A DNA stretch of 64,000 bases, taken from DLAJ01 sp964655525 (GTDB taxonomy: Bacteria; Bacillota; Clostridia; Lachnospirales; Lachnospiraceae). The notes beneath the pieces were generated by a model. It saw only the letters and a list, made by a program, of their open reading frames with translations, ran no database searches and was not told the DNA's origin. Positions within the stretch are counted from its first letter, which is position 1. Each line of letters begins with the position of its first letter. The position numbers and the translations under genes are program-made. This document shows, piece after piece, positions 15,319-23,614 of the stretch. The stretch spans positions 1 through 64,000 of the forward strand of contig CAZZNE010000018.1 in the NCBI GenBank assembly GCA_964655525.1, in the 5' to 3' direction.

Positions 15319-16365
15319 TTACTTCCCATTCTTGCCATTCACCGTCTGCAGCTTCCGTGGCCTGCCGACTGTTCCTCCGCGCGCCAGCTCTCCCGGCACG
15401 GTTATCTGCTCGATCAGCGTCGTCTTTGGATGCTCGATCAGCTCGATCAACTTCTTTGCCGCAGTCGTCCCAATCGTCTGCGTATCCTGCCGGACTGTCG
15501 TCAGGATCGGTTCAAGCTGTGACGCAATATGCAATCCATCATACCCGGCAACCGAAATATCCTCCGGTATCCGCAGCCCCTTGCCCTTCAAACAATTAAT
15601 GCCGCCGACTGCCGCAAAATCATCCGGATAGATGATGCAGGTCGGGCGCTCCTTTTGCTTTAAGAGACGTTCCGTCTGCTGCGCCGCTCTTCGCATATCA
15701 CGGTATGCCGCAGGCAGGACATAACTGTCGGGAACCGTTATGCCAAGCTCCTCCGCCACCCGGTAAAAACTGGAAAGGCGGTCTCTTGTAACTGATGTGT
15801 CATCTCCATGAATATAGGCAATCCTGCGGTGCCCCATCTCATAAATATAAGAAAGCAGTTCCCGCATACCCCTGATATTATCCGAAGCTACCGTAATCCG
15901 TTCCGAAAACACATGATCGATCGTCACAACAGGAAGGGTGCTCTGAAGCAGCTCAATCACTTCCACATCCTTAAAATCAATGCAGGCGATCACAATCCCG
16001 TCAAGCCCTCTGTAACGGCTGTGTTCCAAATAAGAAAGCCGGTTCTTACGCGTCTTGGAGCAATTCAGGAACGTAATGTCATACCCCTGACTCTCCGCAT
16101 ACAACCGAAAACTGTCCAGCACGTTTGCAAAATAATCATGCGTCAACCCACTCCTCGACTCATCGGCAAACAAAACGCCTAAATTGTAAGTGCGGTTCGT
16201 CTTTAACGCCCTTGCCGACAGGTTCGGAAAATACCCCATTTCCTTGGCGACCTGTCTAATATGAAGCTTTGTCTCTTCGCCAATGTCAGCATGATCATTC
16301 AGCGCCTTAGAAACCGTGGCCACCGAAACGCCGCAGGCAATGGATATGTCTTTCATGGATGCCAT
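15319..16365 (-). CDS. LacI family regulator of cellobiose use
   Basis: A 348-residue LacI/GalR protein. The N-terminal helix-turn-helix reads SMKDISIACGVSVATVSKAL with the hinge region NLSARALK, and the rest is the periplasmic-binding-like effector core. ATG 16365 is chosen over longer frames because it places the HTH at the N-terminus as usual. It lies between the transporter operon and the divergent cellobiose phosphorylase gene, each of which has matching CGTTTTC-TTAAA motifs near its promoter. It is therefore the likely local repressor, induced by cellobiose or a related sugar (inference). Confidence 0.92.
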   Translation of the reverse strand: MASMKDISIACGVSVATVSKALNDHADIGEETKLHIRQVAKEMGYFPNLSARALKTNRTYNLGVLFADESRSGLTHDYFANVLDSFRLYAESQGYDITFLNCSKTRKNRLSYLEHSRYRGLDGIVIACIDFKDVEVIELLQSTLPVVTIDHVFSERITVASDNIRGMRELLSYIYEMGHRRIAYIHGDDTSVTRDRLSSFYRVAEELGITVPDSYVLPAAYRDMRRAAQQTERLLKQKERPTCIIYPDDFAAVGGINCLKGKGLRIPEDISVAGYDGLHIASQLEPILTTVRQDTQTIGTTAAKKLIELIEHPKTTLIEQITVPGELARGGTVGRPRKLQTVNGKNGK

Positions 16366-16459
16366 ATGATCAGAAGCCCTTTCTCCATACCGACAGCAAC
16401 GGCAGACACACCGCCAAATACGGCTTCCCTGTGCCTGTGATAACAATGTGCTGAGTGCT

Positions 16460-16483
16460 TAATCGTTTTCGTTAAAATGATTA
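16460..16483. promoter_or_regulatory. Candidate LacI operator at the lacI-type gene promoter
   Basis: Imperfect palindrome with arms AATCGTTTT and AAAATGATT, just downstream of the -10 box of the regulator gene. Its core CGTTTTCGTTAAA is shared with the site before the phosphorylase gene. This position suits autorepression. Confidence 0.6.
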
Positions 16484-16508
16484 TATAACAATTTTGATAT
16501 TTTTTCAA
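16480..16508 (-). promoter_or_regulatory. Promoter of the LacI-type gene
   Basis: TTGAAA (16503-16508), 17 bp, TATAAT (16480-16485) on the minus strand, overlapping the candidate operator. Confidence 0.7.
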
Positions 16509-16618
16509 CATTTCGTTGTGCATTTTTATATAAGTTTCACATTTTTGTATATCTTTACCATACTATTTTTCCACATTTTGTATATTATCACAATTTTTCT
16601 TTGTCGTTTTTCCCTTTA

Positions 16619-16699
16619 TTGCTTTTTTCATCCTTCTTCTGTATAATGAAAATTAGTGGACAACGCCTTTATTTTCGCCACTTAAACGTTTTCTTAAAT
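16619..16699 (+). promoter_or_regulatory. Promoter and candidate operator of the cellobiose phosphorylase gene
   Basis: TTGCTT (16619-16624), 17 bp, TATAAT (16642-16647). About 30 bases past the expected start point lies TTAAACGTTTTCTTAAAT (16682-16699), which shares CGTTTTC and TTAAA with the operator candidate at 16460-16483. A repressor bound here would block elongation. Confidence 0.65.
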
Positions 16700-16724
16700 C
16701 AAACAGAAAAAGGAGAATATGGCT

Positions 16725-19163
16725 ATGAAATTCGGTTATTTTGATGACGCTAATCAAGAGTACGTCATTACCACACCAAAGACCCCGCTTCCCTGGATCA
16801 ACTACCTTGGGTGCAATGAGTTCTTTACCCTCATTTCCAACACCTGCGGCGGTTATACCTTCTATAAGGATGCGAAGCTGCTCAGGATCACGAGATATCG
16901 CTACAACGATGTACCTTATGACTGCAATGGCAAATATTACTATATTAAAGACGGCGATTCTATTTGGAATCCCGGATGGCAGCCTGTTAAGGCAGAGCTT
17001 GACTCCTATGAGTGCCGCCATGGTATCGGATACAGCCGTTTTACCTCCGCCAAGAACGGCGTAGAGGCATCCGTACTTGCTTTTGTTCCTTTAAACGATA
17101 ACTGCGAAATCAATCAGGTCACACTGACGAACAAGACGGACAAGCCGAAGGAACTGAAACTGTTCTCCTATGTAGAATGGTGTCTGTGGAATGCCGATGA
17201 CGATTCCAGAAACTTCCAGCGTAACTTGAGCACGGGCGAAGTCGAGATTGAGGGTTCCACGATCTACCATAAGACTGAGTACCGCGAGCGCCGTAATCAC
17301 TATGCCCTTTTCTCCGTCAACAGCCCGATCGACGGCTTTGACACGATCCGCAGCGAATTTATCGGCGCGTACAAGAGCGGCGCCGATCCTGAAGTCGTAG
17401 AAAACGGACAGGCAAAGAACAGCGTGGCAAGCGGCTGGTCTCCGATCGCTTCCCATCAGATCAACATCACGCTCGCGCCGGGTGAGAGTAAGTCCCTTGT
17501 TTTTGTTCTCGGCTACTGCGAGAATCCGGATGACGACAAGTGGGATGCGCCGGGCGTTATCAAAAAACAGCCTGCAAAAGAACTGCTTGCCAAGTTCCAG
17601 ACGGATGCGGATGTAGAGAAGGCGTTCACGGAGCTTACTTCTTATTGGAAGCAGCTGCTTTCCAAGTACACGGTTTCCTCCTCAAACGATAAGGTTAACC
17701 GCATGGTCAATATCTGGAACCAGTATCAGTGTATGGTAACGTTTAACATGAGCCGTTCCGCTTCCTATTATGAGTCGGGTATCGGACGCGGCATGGGCTT
17801 CCGCGACTCCTGTCAGGATCTTTTGGGCTTCGTTCATCTGATTCCCGACCGCGCGCGCCAGCGTATCATTGATATTGCCTCCACCCAGTTTGAGGACGGC
17901 AGCGCTTACCATCAGTACCAGCCTTTAACGAAAAAAGGAAATTCCGACATTGGCTCCGGCTTTAACGACGACCCGCTCTGGCTGATTGCCGGAACAAACG
18001 CCTATATCCGTGAGACCGGCGACATGACGATCTTAGATCAGATGGTTCCTTTTGACAATGACGAGAGCAAGGCAAAGCCGCTCATGGAGCACTTAAAGCG
18101 TTCCTTTGATTACATTGTAAACCACAGAGGTCCCCATAATCTCCCGCTGATCGGACGTGCGGACTGGAATGACTGCCTGAACTTAAACTGCCATTCCTTA
18201 CAGCCGGGTGAATCGTTCCAGACATTTGGTCCGTCCGAGGGTCCTGTTGCGGAATCCGTCTTTATCGGCGGTATGTTTGTCAAGTACGGTCAGGAATATG
18301 CGGATCTCTGCCGCTTACAAGGCAATGACGCCGAGGCGGACAGAGCGCTTGCCGAGGTAGCGGAGATGAATCGTGTTCTTCTTTCCGAGGCCGGCTGGGA
18401 CGGCGAATGGTTTATTCGCGCTTATGATTCCTACGGCAACAAGGTCGGCAGCAAGGATTGCGAAGAAGGTCAGATCTACATTGAGCCGCAGGGCTTCTGC
18501 GTGCTCGCGGGCGTCGGCGTGGAGACCGGCGAGGCAAAACGCGCGCTTGATTCCGTAAAAGAAAAACTGGATACCGATTACGGTATCATGATCTTACAAC
18601 CCGCTTATACCAAATATCACGAGGAACTTGGCGAGGTTTCCTCTTATCCGCCCGGCTACAAGGAGAATGCAGGTATCTTCTGCCACAATAACCCTTGGGT
18701 ATCCATTGCGGAGACCGTGATCGGACGCGGCGACCGCGCGTTTGAGATTTATAAGAAGACCTGCCCCGCTTACACGGAGGAGATCAGCGAGATTCACAGA
18801 ACAGAGCCTTATATCTATTGTCAGATGGTTGCGGGACGCGACGCAAAATATCACGGCGAGGGCAAGAACAGCTGGCTCACAGGTACCGCAGCATGGACGT
18901 TCGTCAATATCTCCCAGTATATTCTGGGCGTATATCCGACGCATACGGGTCTTTCCGTGAATCCGTGCGTACCGAAGGATTTCGGCGATTTCACGATCAC
19001 CAGAAAATTCCGCGAGGGCACTTACCACATTGAAGTGAAGAACCCGAACAATGTGGAAAAAGGTGTCGTCAGCCTGACAGTGGACGGCAATGCCGTGGAC
19101 GGATGCATCATCCCGTACGAGAAGGGTAAGACGGAATATCAGGTTGTTGTAACGATGGGATAA
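16725..19163 (+). CDS. cbp: Cellobiose phosphorylase (GH94)
   Basis: Cytoplasmic enzyme that splits cellobiose with phosphate into alpha-glucose 1-phosphate and glucose, saving one ATP per disaccharide. The 812 residues match the family's usual size, and the start MKFGYFDDANQEYVITTP is typical. The catalytic acid lies in GRADWNDCLNLNC; the phosphate/sugar loop region reads GIGRGMGFRDSCQDLLG and the C-terminal barrel ends with beta strands. AGGAG is nine bases before ATG 16725; an ATG two codons earlier is too close to it. It diverges from the LacI gene and has its own terminator. Confidence 0.95.
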   Translation: MKFGYFDDANQEYVITTPKTPLPWINYLGCNEFFTLISNTCGGYTFYKDAKLLRITRYRYNDVPYDCNGKYYYIKDGDSIWNPGWQPVKAELDSYECRHGIGYSRFTSAKNGVEASVLAFVPLNDNCEINQVTLTNKTDKPKELKLFSYVEWCLWNADDDSRNFQRNLSTGEVEIEGSTIYHKTEYRERRNHYALFSVNSPIDGFDTIRSEFIGAYKSGADPEVVENGQAKNSVASGWSPIASHQINITLAPGESKSLVFVLGYCENPDDDKWDAPGVIKKQPAKELLAKFQTDADVEKAFTELTSYWKQLLSKYTVSSSNDKVNRMVNIWNQYQCMVTFNMSRSASYYESGIGRGMGFRDSCQDLLGFVHLIPDRARQRIIDIASTQFEDGSAYHQYQPLTKKGNSDIGSGFNDDPLWLIAGTNAYIRETGDMTILDQMVPFDNDESKAKPLMEHLKRSFDYIVNHRGPHNLPLIGRADWNDCLNLNCHSLQPGESFQTFGPSEGPVAESVFIGGMFVKYGQEYADLCRLQGNDAEADRALAEVAEMNRVLLSEAGWDGEWFIRAYDSYGNKVGSKDCEEGQIYIEPQGFCVLAGVGVETGEAKRALDSVKEKLDTDYGIMILQPAYTKYHEELGEVSSYPPGYKENAGIFCHNNPWVSIAETVIGRGDRAFEIYKKTCPAYTEEISEIHRTEPYIYCQMVAGRDAKYHGEGKNSWLTGTAAWTFVNISQYILGVYPTHTGLSVNPCVPKDFGDFTITRKFREGTYHIEVKNPNNVEKGVVSLTVDGNAVDGCIIPYEKGKTEYQVVVTMG

Positions 19164-19178
19164 AAAATACATTTTTGA

Positions 19179-19207
19179 AAAGAATCCGCCAATCGGCGGA
19201 TTCTTTT
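19179..19207 (+). terminator. Terminator of the cellobiose phosphorylase gene
   Basis: AAGAATCCGCC pairs with GGCGGATTCTT, followed by TT. It stands 16 bases after the stop codon. Confidence 0.85.
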
Positions 19208-19210
19208 GTA

Positions 19211-19239
19211 TTGCACTTCTCATCCGCTTCGATTATAAT
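19211..19239 (+). promoter_or_regulatory. Promoter of the lipoprotein gene
   Basis: TTGCAC (19211-19216), 17 bp, TATAAT (19234-19239), directly after the phosphorylase terminator, so the lipoprotein gene is an independent unit. Confidence 0.75.
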
Positions 19240-19277
19240 AACGTTATCTTTCAATTTGATAGGAGGCTATAAGAGAA

Positions 19278-20438
19278 ATGAAAAGAAAGTATGCAGCACT
19301 ATTGTTACTGGCTCTCGCTTTGGCTCTGCCTGCATGTGGAAAGGAAGAGGACACCACGGCAGAACCGACAACCGCGTTAGAGACCCCGACTCCCGAGCCG
19401 ACCGAGGCGCCGACTCCTGAACCGACCGAAGCACCGGAGGAGGATCCGGAAAAAGACGATGTTGATGATGAGAACGATCAGGGTAATCTCGGAAACATGG
19501 ATTTGGGCGGCAGCTCCGCCGGCACAGACACAGACTACCGCGCACCTTTTACAGGCTATTATGGCGGGGATTATATCCTCATCAAGAACAATCAGTGGGA
19601 CGATTATAATCTCGTTTATTCGGATACCACGCAGGCATATGCGCTTGTCGATGAGGACGTCAGATATTTTGCCGTGATCGGTGATGAGGTGTACTACACT
19701 TCCAGAAATTCTGATACCGAAACATATTCCTTTTGGAAGATTGCAATGGAAAACGGCGCGGAGCCGGAGCTGTTGCTGGACGGCACGCAGGTTTGTTCTT
19801 TTTCCTATTATAACGGTCTGATCTACTATGATAATTACGATGATTATTATGAGTTATACTGCTACAATCCGGCGGACGGCAGCAATGAGCGGATCGATAC
19901 CGACTCGCTTGGCCGTTATTACATTTTAGGCGATTACCTGTATTATGAGCGGATGGACGACCAGACCTTATGCAAGATGAAGCTGGACGGCAGCGACAAG
20001 GAGACGCTTTTTGCGCTTTCCTATTACGATTTGGAATATTTGAGCAGCTTTACCGCATTTAACGTCAGCGGCTATATCTTCTTTGCCTTTACGACGCCTA
20101 ACGGCGAAATGTACATCACGGCAGAGGATGGCGAAAGCTACGAGCTGATCGCAAGTGGTCTTCAGGATTTCGACTTAAATCAGGACATTTACTGCATGGA
20201 CGGCTCTCTGTACTATTCCGCAGCAAATGGAATAGAGATTCACCGGCTTGACATTGCGGAGTATCTGCTGACCGAGGGTATGACCGAAATTCCTGACACA
20301 GTGATCTGCGACAGAAGCTTCTACTACTTTGAGTTGACCGACGGACTGATCTATGTTGAGCTTTACGACGGCAACAACGAGGTAGAGGTTTACGACTGCC
20401 TGACCGGAGAGTTATATAACACATTTGATTTTTCATAA
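19278..20438 (+). CDS. Surface lipoprotein with Pro/Thr linker and DUF5050-like propeller
   Basis: A 386-residue lipoprotein. The signal peptide ends LALPACGKE (lipobox Cys at 20). Residues 26-55 are Pro-Glu-Thr repeats (PTPEPTEAPTPEPTEAP), a typical cell-wall-spanning linker, followed by an acidic patch. The rest has repeating Tyr/Asp-rich strands (YYNGLIYYDNYDDYYELY, YYILGDYLYYERMDD) like the DUF5050 beta-propeller group common in gut Clostridia. AGGAGG precedes ATG 19278. Function unknown; probably an extracellular binding or sensing protein. Confidence 0.85.
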   Translation: MKRKYAALLLLALALALPACGKEEDTTAEPTTALETPTPEPTEAPTPEPTEAPEEDPEKDDVDDENDQGNLGNMDLGGSSAGTDTDYRAPFTGYYGGDYILIKNNQWDDYNLVYSDTTQAYALVDEDVRYFAVIGDEVYYTSRNSDTETYSFWKIAMENGAEPELLLDGTQVCSFSYYNGLIYYDNYDDYYELYCYNPADGSNERIDTDSLGRYYILGDYLYYERMDDQTLCKMKLDGSDKETLFALSYYDLEYLSSFTAFNVSGYIFFAFTTPNGEMYITAEDGESYELIASGLQDFDLNQDIYCMDGSLYYSAANGIEIHRLDIAEYLLTEGMTEIPDTVICDRSFYYFELTDGLIYVELYDGNNEVEVYDCLTGELYNTFDFS

Positions 20439-20448
20439 ACATGATACC

Positions 20449-20488
20449 ATGCGGAGCGCGGGCGGGAATGCCGACGCACTCCGCATGC
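20449..20488 (+). other. Hairpin after the lipoprotein gene
   Basis: CATGCGGAG pairs with CTCCGCATG around a 22-base loop. It lies between the stop codon and the strong terminator and may protect the mRNA end. Confidence 0.5.
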
Positions 20489-20505
20489 TTTATGCTGCAG
20501 ATCAT

Positions 20506-20547
20506 AAAAAAGCCGAGATCCTTTCATAAAGAATCTCGGCTTTTTTA
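20506..20547. terminator. Bidirectional terminator between lipoprotein gene and tRNA-Arg
   Basis: A 14-bp stem (AAAAAAGCCGAGAT with its complement) with A and T runs on both ends. It ends the plus-strand lipoprotein transcript and the minus-strand tRNA-Arg transcript. Confidence 0.9.
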
Positions 20548-20551
20548 TTCA

Positions 20552-20625
20552 CGTGCGTTAGAGGATTCGAACCCCCGACCTTTTGGTCCGTAGCCAAACG
20601 CTCTATCCAGCTGAGCTAAACGCAC
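20552..20625 (-). tRNA. tRNA-Arg (anticodon ACG)
   Basis: Minus-strand cloverleaf: acceptor GTGCGTT/AACGCAC with discriminator G, anticodon stem TTTGG/CCAAA around CTACGGA (anticodon ACG, read as ICG after deamination), T loop TTCGAAT. CCA is not encoded. Confidence 0.95.
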
Positions 20626-20647
20626 ATTTGCTTTACGCAACAAATAT

Positions 20648-20676
20648 ATATTACTTCATCATCCACGCTTTGTCAA
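20648..20676 (-). promoter_or_regulatory. Promoter of tRNA-Arg
   Basis: TTGACA (20671-20676), 17 bp, TAATAT (20648-20653) on the minus strand, about 23 bases before the tRNA. Confidence 0.85.
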
Positions 20677-20699
20677 CTGAATTTTCGCATCTGTCTGGG

Positions 20700-20903
20700 A
20701 ATTCTGTTCTTTCTTTTTCGATCTGTGTCTTGCCTCGTCCCGTTGCACCAACAGGGTCTGTGCTCTCCTATGTTTTTTCGCCGCACACTTTTACATTGTC
20801 TTTGCACTTTTATTTTTTGCGGCACAATGCTTTGCCCTCGACCTGCAAAAGCATTGTTTCTCTGTCATGGATTACTATACAGGAAATCTTCACGCAGCGT
20901 CAA
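20700..20903 (-). ncRNA. Possible small RNA with own promoter (tentative)
   Basis: This stretch of about 300 bases between tRNA-Arg and the lysozyme gene has no convincing protein frame. On the minus strand there is TTGACG (20898-20903), 18 bp, TATAGT (20874-20879), then a hairpin with arms ACAATGCTTT/AAAGCATTGT (about 20825-20857). A 25-codon frame rich in Cys also starts in this region but lacks a ribosome binding site. No terminator is clear, so the transcript might simply read into tRNA-Arg. Confidence 0.3.
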
Positions 20904-20940
20904 GGCTTGTCCGCATGTAAGGCATCGCACGGGGACTCCC

Positions 20941-22077
20941 TCATTGCAGTGAAAAATCATAAAAGCTGATATTCATATCCACGTTCCCCGTAATGCCCGC
21001 CACTTTTGCGGTGTCCGTGTACTGCCAGATGTCAAAGGCATACGGGTAATAGAAATAAGGCGTATATGCCGCAAACCACTTCGGATACTGCTCAATCCTT
21101 GTCAGGTCGAGCATGAGCATGAACGTCTTTAGGTTTCCGTATATCATCGGGCGATACCCCGCTTCTTCGATCCGGTCAAAAAAAGCAATGCAGTTGTCCG
21201 TCCACTGCTCCATCGTCAGCACGTTCGTGCGCGCGCTTGCCGCATTCACGTCCTCCACATCCAATACCACCGTACATTGCAGGTTATAGGGCGAAAGCGC
21301 CTGGATCACGAAATCCGCTTCCTCTCTTGCCTCCTCCGGCGTAAGTGCCTGCGTAAAGAAATATACGCCGACTTCCACGCCTGCCGCCGTCGCACCCTCG
21401 ATATTCCTGACAAAATACTCGTCGAGCACAAGTCTTCCCTCGCTGCCATAGCCGCGGATTCCCAGACGGATGATCGCATACTCCACGCCGTCTGCCGCAA
21501 CCTGCTGCCAGTTGATCGCCCCCTGATAGCTGGAAACATCGATCCCCTTGTGCGTCACAAGCTGTTCATTCTCATAATACTGGTACTCATTGTTCTCGGT
21601 AACAACTAAATTGTCATTCACATAGGGGTGCTTCTGCAAGGCGTCATTGATGTCCATAAAATAGTATTGTCCCGCATCCGCAAATACGATCTGATCCGGG
21701 AAAAAATGACGAAGCATGAGAACTGTTCCGTTCCCGCTCATAGCCTGCTCCTTTAGCTCCTCCAGAAAGCGCTCCCGCGCTTCCATATCCAGCGTCTGTG
21801 CCTGCTCCGCCAAAAGCTGCGAAACTTCTTCCTCCGTATACTCCTTGTCGGACACTGCCGCAATTGCCTCAGCCGCCTCCATTTCCTTCAGTTCCCGCTT
21901 CAACGCCTCATTTTCTTTTCGAAAATAGAAGAAAACAAATAAAAGCGCGGCGATTGCAAGCAAAGAAAGCATTGCAAAAAAAACCGCTGCGATGCCTCTG
22001 CTTTTGTTAACCCTTTGCTTCGGGGTACGGTGCCGCCCCTCCGTCTGCTCTTTCCGTTCCTCTGTACTTTCCCGCAT
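20941..22077 (-). CDS. Membrane-anchored GH25 lysozyme
   Basis: A 378-residue protein. The short basic N-terminus and one membrane helix (about 28-51) make it a type II membrane protein; an Ala/Glu-rich coiled coil follows (about 53-110), then a linker, then a GH25 muramidase domain from about 175. Hallmarks are GIDVSSYQGAINW at the start of the barrel and VVLDVEDVN carrying the catalytic acid pair. It would cut peptidoglycan outside the membrane. The gene follows trpS after a gap holding palindromes. Confidence 0.92.
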   Translation of the reverse strand: MRESTEERKEQTEGRHRTPKQRVNKSRGIAAVFFAMLSLLAIAALLFVFFYFRKENEALKRELKEMEAAEAIAAVSDKEYTEEEVSQLLAEQAQTLDMEARERFLEELKEQAMSGNGTVLMLRHFFPDQIVFADAGQYYFMDINDALQKHPYVNDNLVVTENNEYQYYENEQLVTHKGIDVSSYQGAINWQQVAADGVEYAIIRLGIRGYGSEGRLVLDEYFVRNIEGATAAGVEVGVYFFTQALTPEEAREEADFVIQALSPYNLQCTVVLDVEDVNAASARTNVLTMEQWTDNCIAFFDRIEEAGYRPMIYGNLKTFMLMLDLTRIEQYPKWFAAYTPYFYYPYAFDIWQYTDTAKVAGITGNVDMNISFYDFSLQ

Positions 22078-22114
22078 GATTACCTTCTTATTCTTTGTAC
22101 TGTACTATAGTAAA

Positions 22115-22200
22115 TTTACTCTGTTACCCGTTCAAAGAGTGCGAGGCGCTCTTTGACTTCCGCGAGCAACGAGCCAAGTGACTGCTTGCGGCGGGGCATT
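22115..22200 (-). other. Palindromic gap between trpS and the lysozyme gene
   Basis: From the TAA of trpS (22201-22203) the minus strand has CCGCCGCAAGCAG, TTGCTCGCGG and the hairpin TCAAAGAG/CTCTTTGA (22132-22156). It is structured like the mosaic elements in other operon gaps but shares no clear block with them. Confidence 0.4.
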
Positions 22201-23292
22201 TTACTTCCCGAAGCGCTCCGACTGCTCTGCGATCAGCGCCTGATCGTCAAAATAATTGATCTTCATCGCTGCCTTGACCTCAGCAAGCGTCTGTTCCGCA
22301 ACCTCTTTTGCCGCCTTAGTTCCTTCCTTCAATATATCATAAACCGCCGGAATATCTTTTTCTAATTCCTTCCTGCGCTCTCTGATCGGTGCAAGCTCCT
22401 CTTCCAAAACCTTGTTTAAGAACTTTTTGACCTTAACATCGCCGAGTCCGCCGCGCTTATAATGGTCTTTTAACTCATCCAAATTTTGGTATTCAGGCAG
22501 ATAACGCGCAAACTGCTCCGTCCTGCTGAACGCATCCAGATATATAAATACAGGGTTGCCGTCCACATTGCCCGGATCTTCCACGCGCAGATGATTCGGA
22601 TCCGTGAACATCGACATCACCTTCTTTTTCACATCCTCCTCGGAATCAGACAGATAAATACAGTTGCCGAGCGACTTGCTCATTTTTGCCTTGCCGTCCG
22701 TTCCCGGCAGCCGCAGACAAGCCTCGTTATCCGGCAGCAAAATCGCCGGATCCACTAACGTTTCCCCGTATACGCTGTTGAACTTATGCACAATCTCCTT
22801 TGTCTGTTCAAGCATGGGCATCTGATCCTCACCCACGGGGACAGTCGTCGCCTTGAATGCGGTAATGTCCGCCGCCTGACTGATCGGATAGCAGAAAAAG
22901 CCGACCGGAATGCTCGCCTCAAAATTACGCATCTGTATCTCGCTCTTAACCGTCGGATTACGCTGTAAGCGCGACACCGTCACCAGATTCATGTAATAGA
23001 ACGTCAGCTCCGTCAGCTCGGGAATCTGCGACTGAATGAGAATATGAGATTTTGCGGGATCGATCCCACACGCAAGATAGTCAAGCGCCACCTCAATAAT
23101 ATTCTGACGCACCTTCTCCGGATTGTCCGCATTGTCCGTCAACGCCTGCGCATCCGCGATCATAATAAATATCTTGTCAAACTCGCCTGAGTTCTGTAAT
23201 TCTACGCGTCGTTTCAAAGAACCGACATAATGTCCGACATGCAGCCTGCCTGTCGGTCTGTCCCCTGTCAATATGATTTTTGAATTTGGCAT
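22201..23292 (-). CDS. trpS: Tryptophanyl-tRNA synthetase
   Basis: Charges tRNA-Trp with tryptophan using ATP. Class I synthetase motifs are intact: GDRPTGRLHVGHYVGSL (HIGH equivalent) near the N-terminus and GKAKMSKSLGN (KMSKS loop). ATG 23292 has AGGAGG nine bases upstream and gives the standard start (MPNSKIILTGDRPTG). At 363 residues it is of normal size. No T-box motif was seen upstream; instead the leader has four consecutive hairpins (23335-23448). Confidence 0.96.
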   Translation of the reverse strand: MPNSKIILTGDRPTGRLHVGHYVGSLKRRVELQNSGEFDKIFIMIADAQALTDNADNPEKVRQNIIEVALDYLACGIDPAKSHILIQSQIPELTELTFYYMNLVTVSRLQRNPTVKSEIQMRNFEASIPVGFFCYPISQAADITAFKATTVPVGEDQMPMLEQTKEIVHKFNSVYGETLVDPAILLPDNEACLRLPGTDGKAKMSKSLGNCIYLSDSEEDVKKKVMSMFTDPNHLRVEDPGNVDGNPVFIYLDAFSRTEQFARYLPEYQNLDELKDHYKRGGLGDVKVKKFLNKVLEEELAPIRERRKELEKDIPAVYDILKEGTKAAKEVAEQTLAEVKAAMKINYFDDQALIAEQSERFGK

Positions 23293-23334
23293 CCGTATGC
23301 CCTCCTGCTTCCTGTTTTCGCCCAACCAAGTACG

Positions 23335-23448
23335 ATGATTGCTTCGCAATCATGGTAATACTTTCCGATGCGCACTCCGCTTCGCTTCGGCGCGGTATCA
23401 TGTCTGACGACATGATACCACATTTTCATCCATACTTCCAGTGGAAGT
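23335..23448 (-). other. Four hairpins in the trpS leader
   Basis: In order: ATGATTGC-TTC-GCAATCAT (23335-23353), a GC-rich imperfect fold around CCGCTTCGCTTCGG, an 11-bp perfect stem GGTATCATGTC-TGAC-GACATGATACC (23394-23419), and ACTTCCA-G-TGGAAGT (23434-23448). The first has the same GC-TTC-GC loop as hairpins in the mosaic elements. Regulatory role unknown. The AT-rich 23449-23560 shows only a weak promoter candidate. Confidence 0.5.
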
Positions 23449-23563
23449 CTGTTCTTTTTCGGTAACTATGCATTTTAATATTTAATAGAATGTTTAGATA
23501 TGGCAGCAAAGTAGAATTCTGTTTATCATATTAGGGAGAAAAAATAAAAAATGAATATAAGTA

Positions 23564-23594
23564 TTGACACTCTCGCAACGTAACGGTTTACGAT
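23564..23594 (+). promoter_or_regulatory. MerR-type promoter of the TipAS-like gene
   Basis: TTGACA (23564-23569), 19-bp spacer, TACGAT (23589-23594). The dyad CGTAA-CGGT-TTACG spans 23579-23592, inside the spacer and -10. This is the classic MerR activator geometry and implies autoregulation. The ribosome binding site (AAAGGAGG) starts almost at the expected transcription start. Confidence 0.8.
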
Positions 23595-23614
23595 AAAACC
23601 GAAAGGAGGATAGG

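Noticed and set aside
20583..20969. 128-residue open frame on the plus strand across the tRNA-Arg promoter
   Set aside because: It overlaps the tRNA, has no ribosome binding site and no protein-like composition.
23293..23560. T-box riboswitch before trpS
   Set aside because: The conserved T-box sequence and specifier-type stem are absent.
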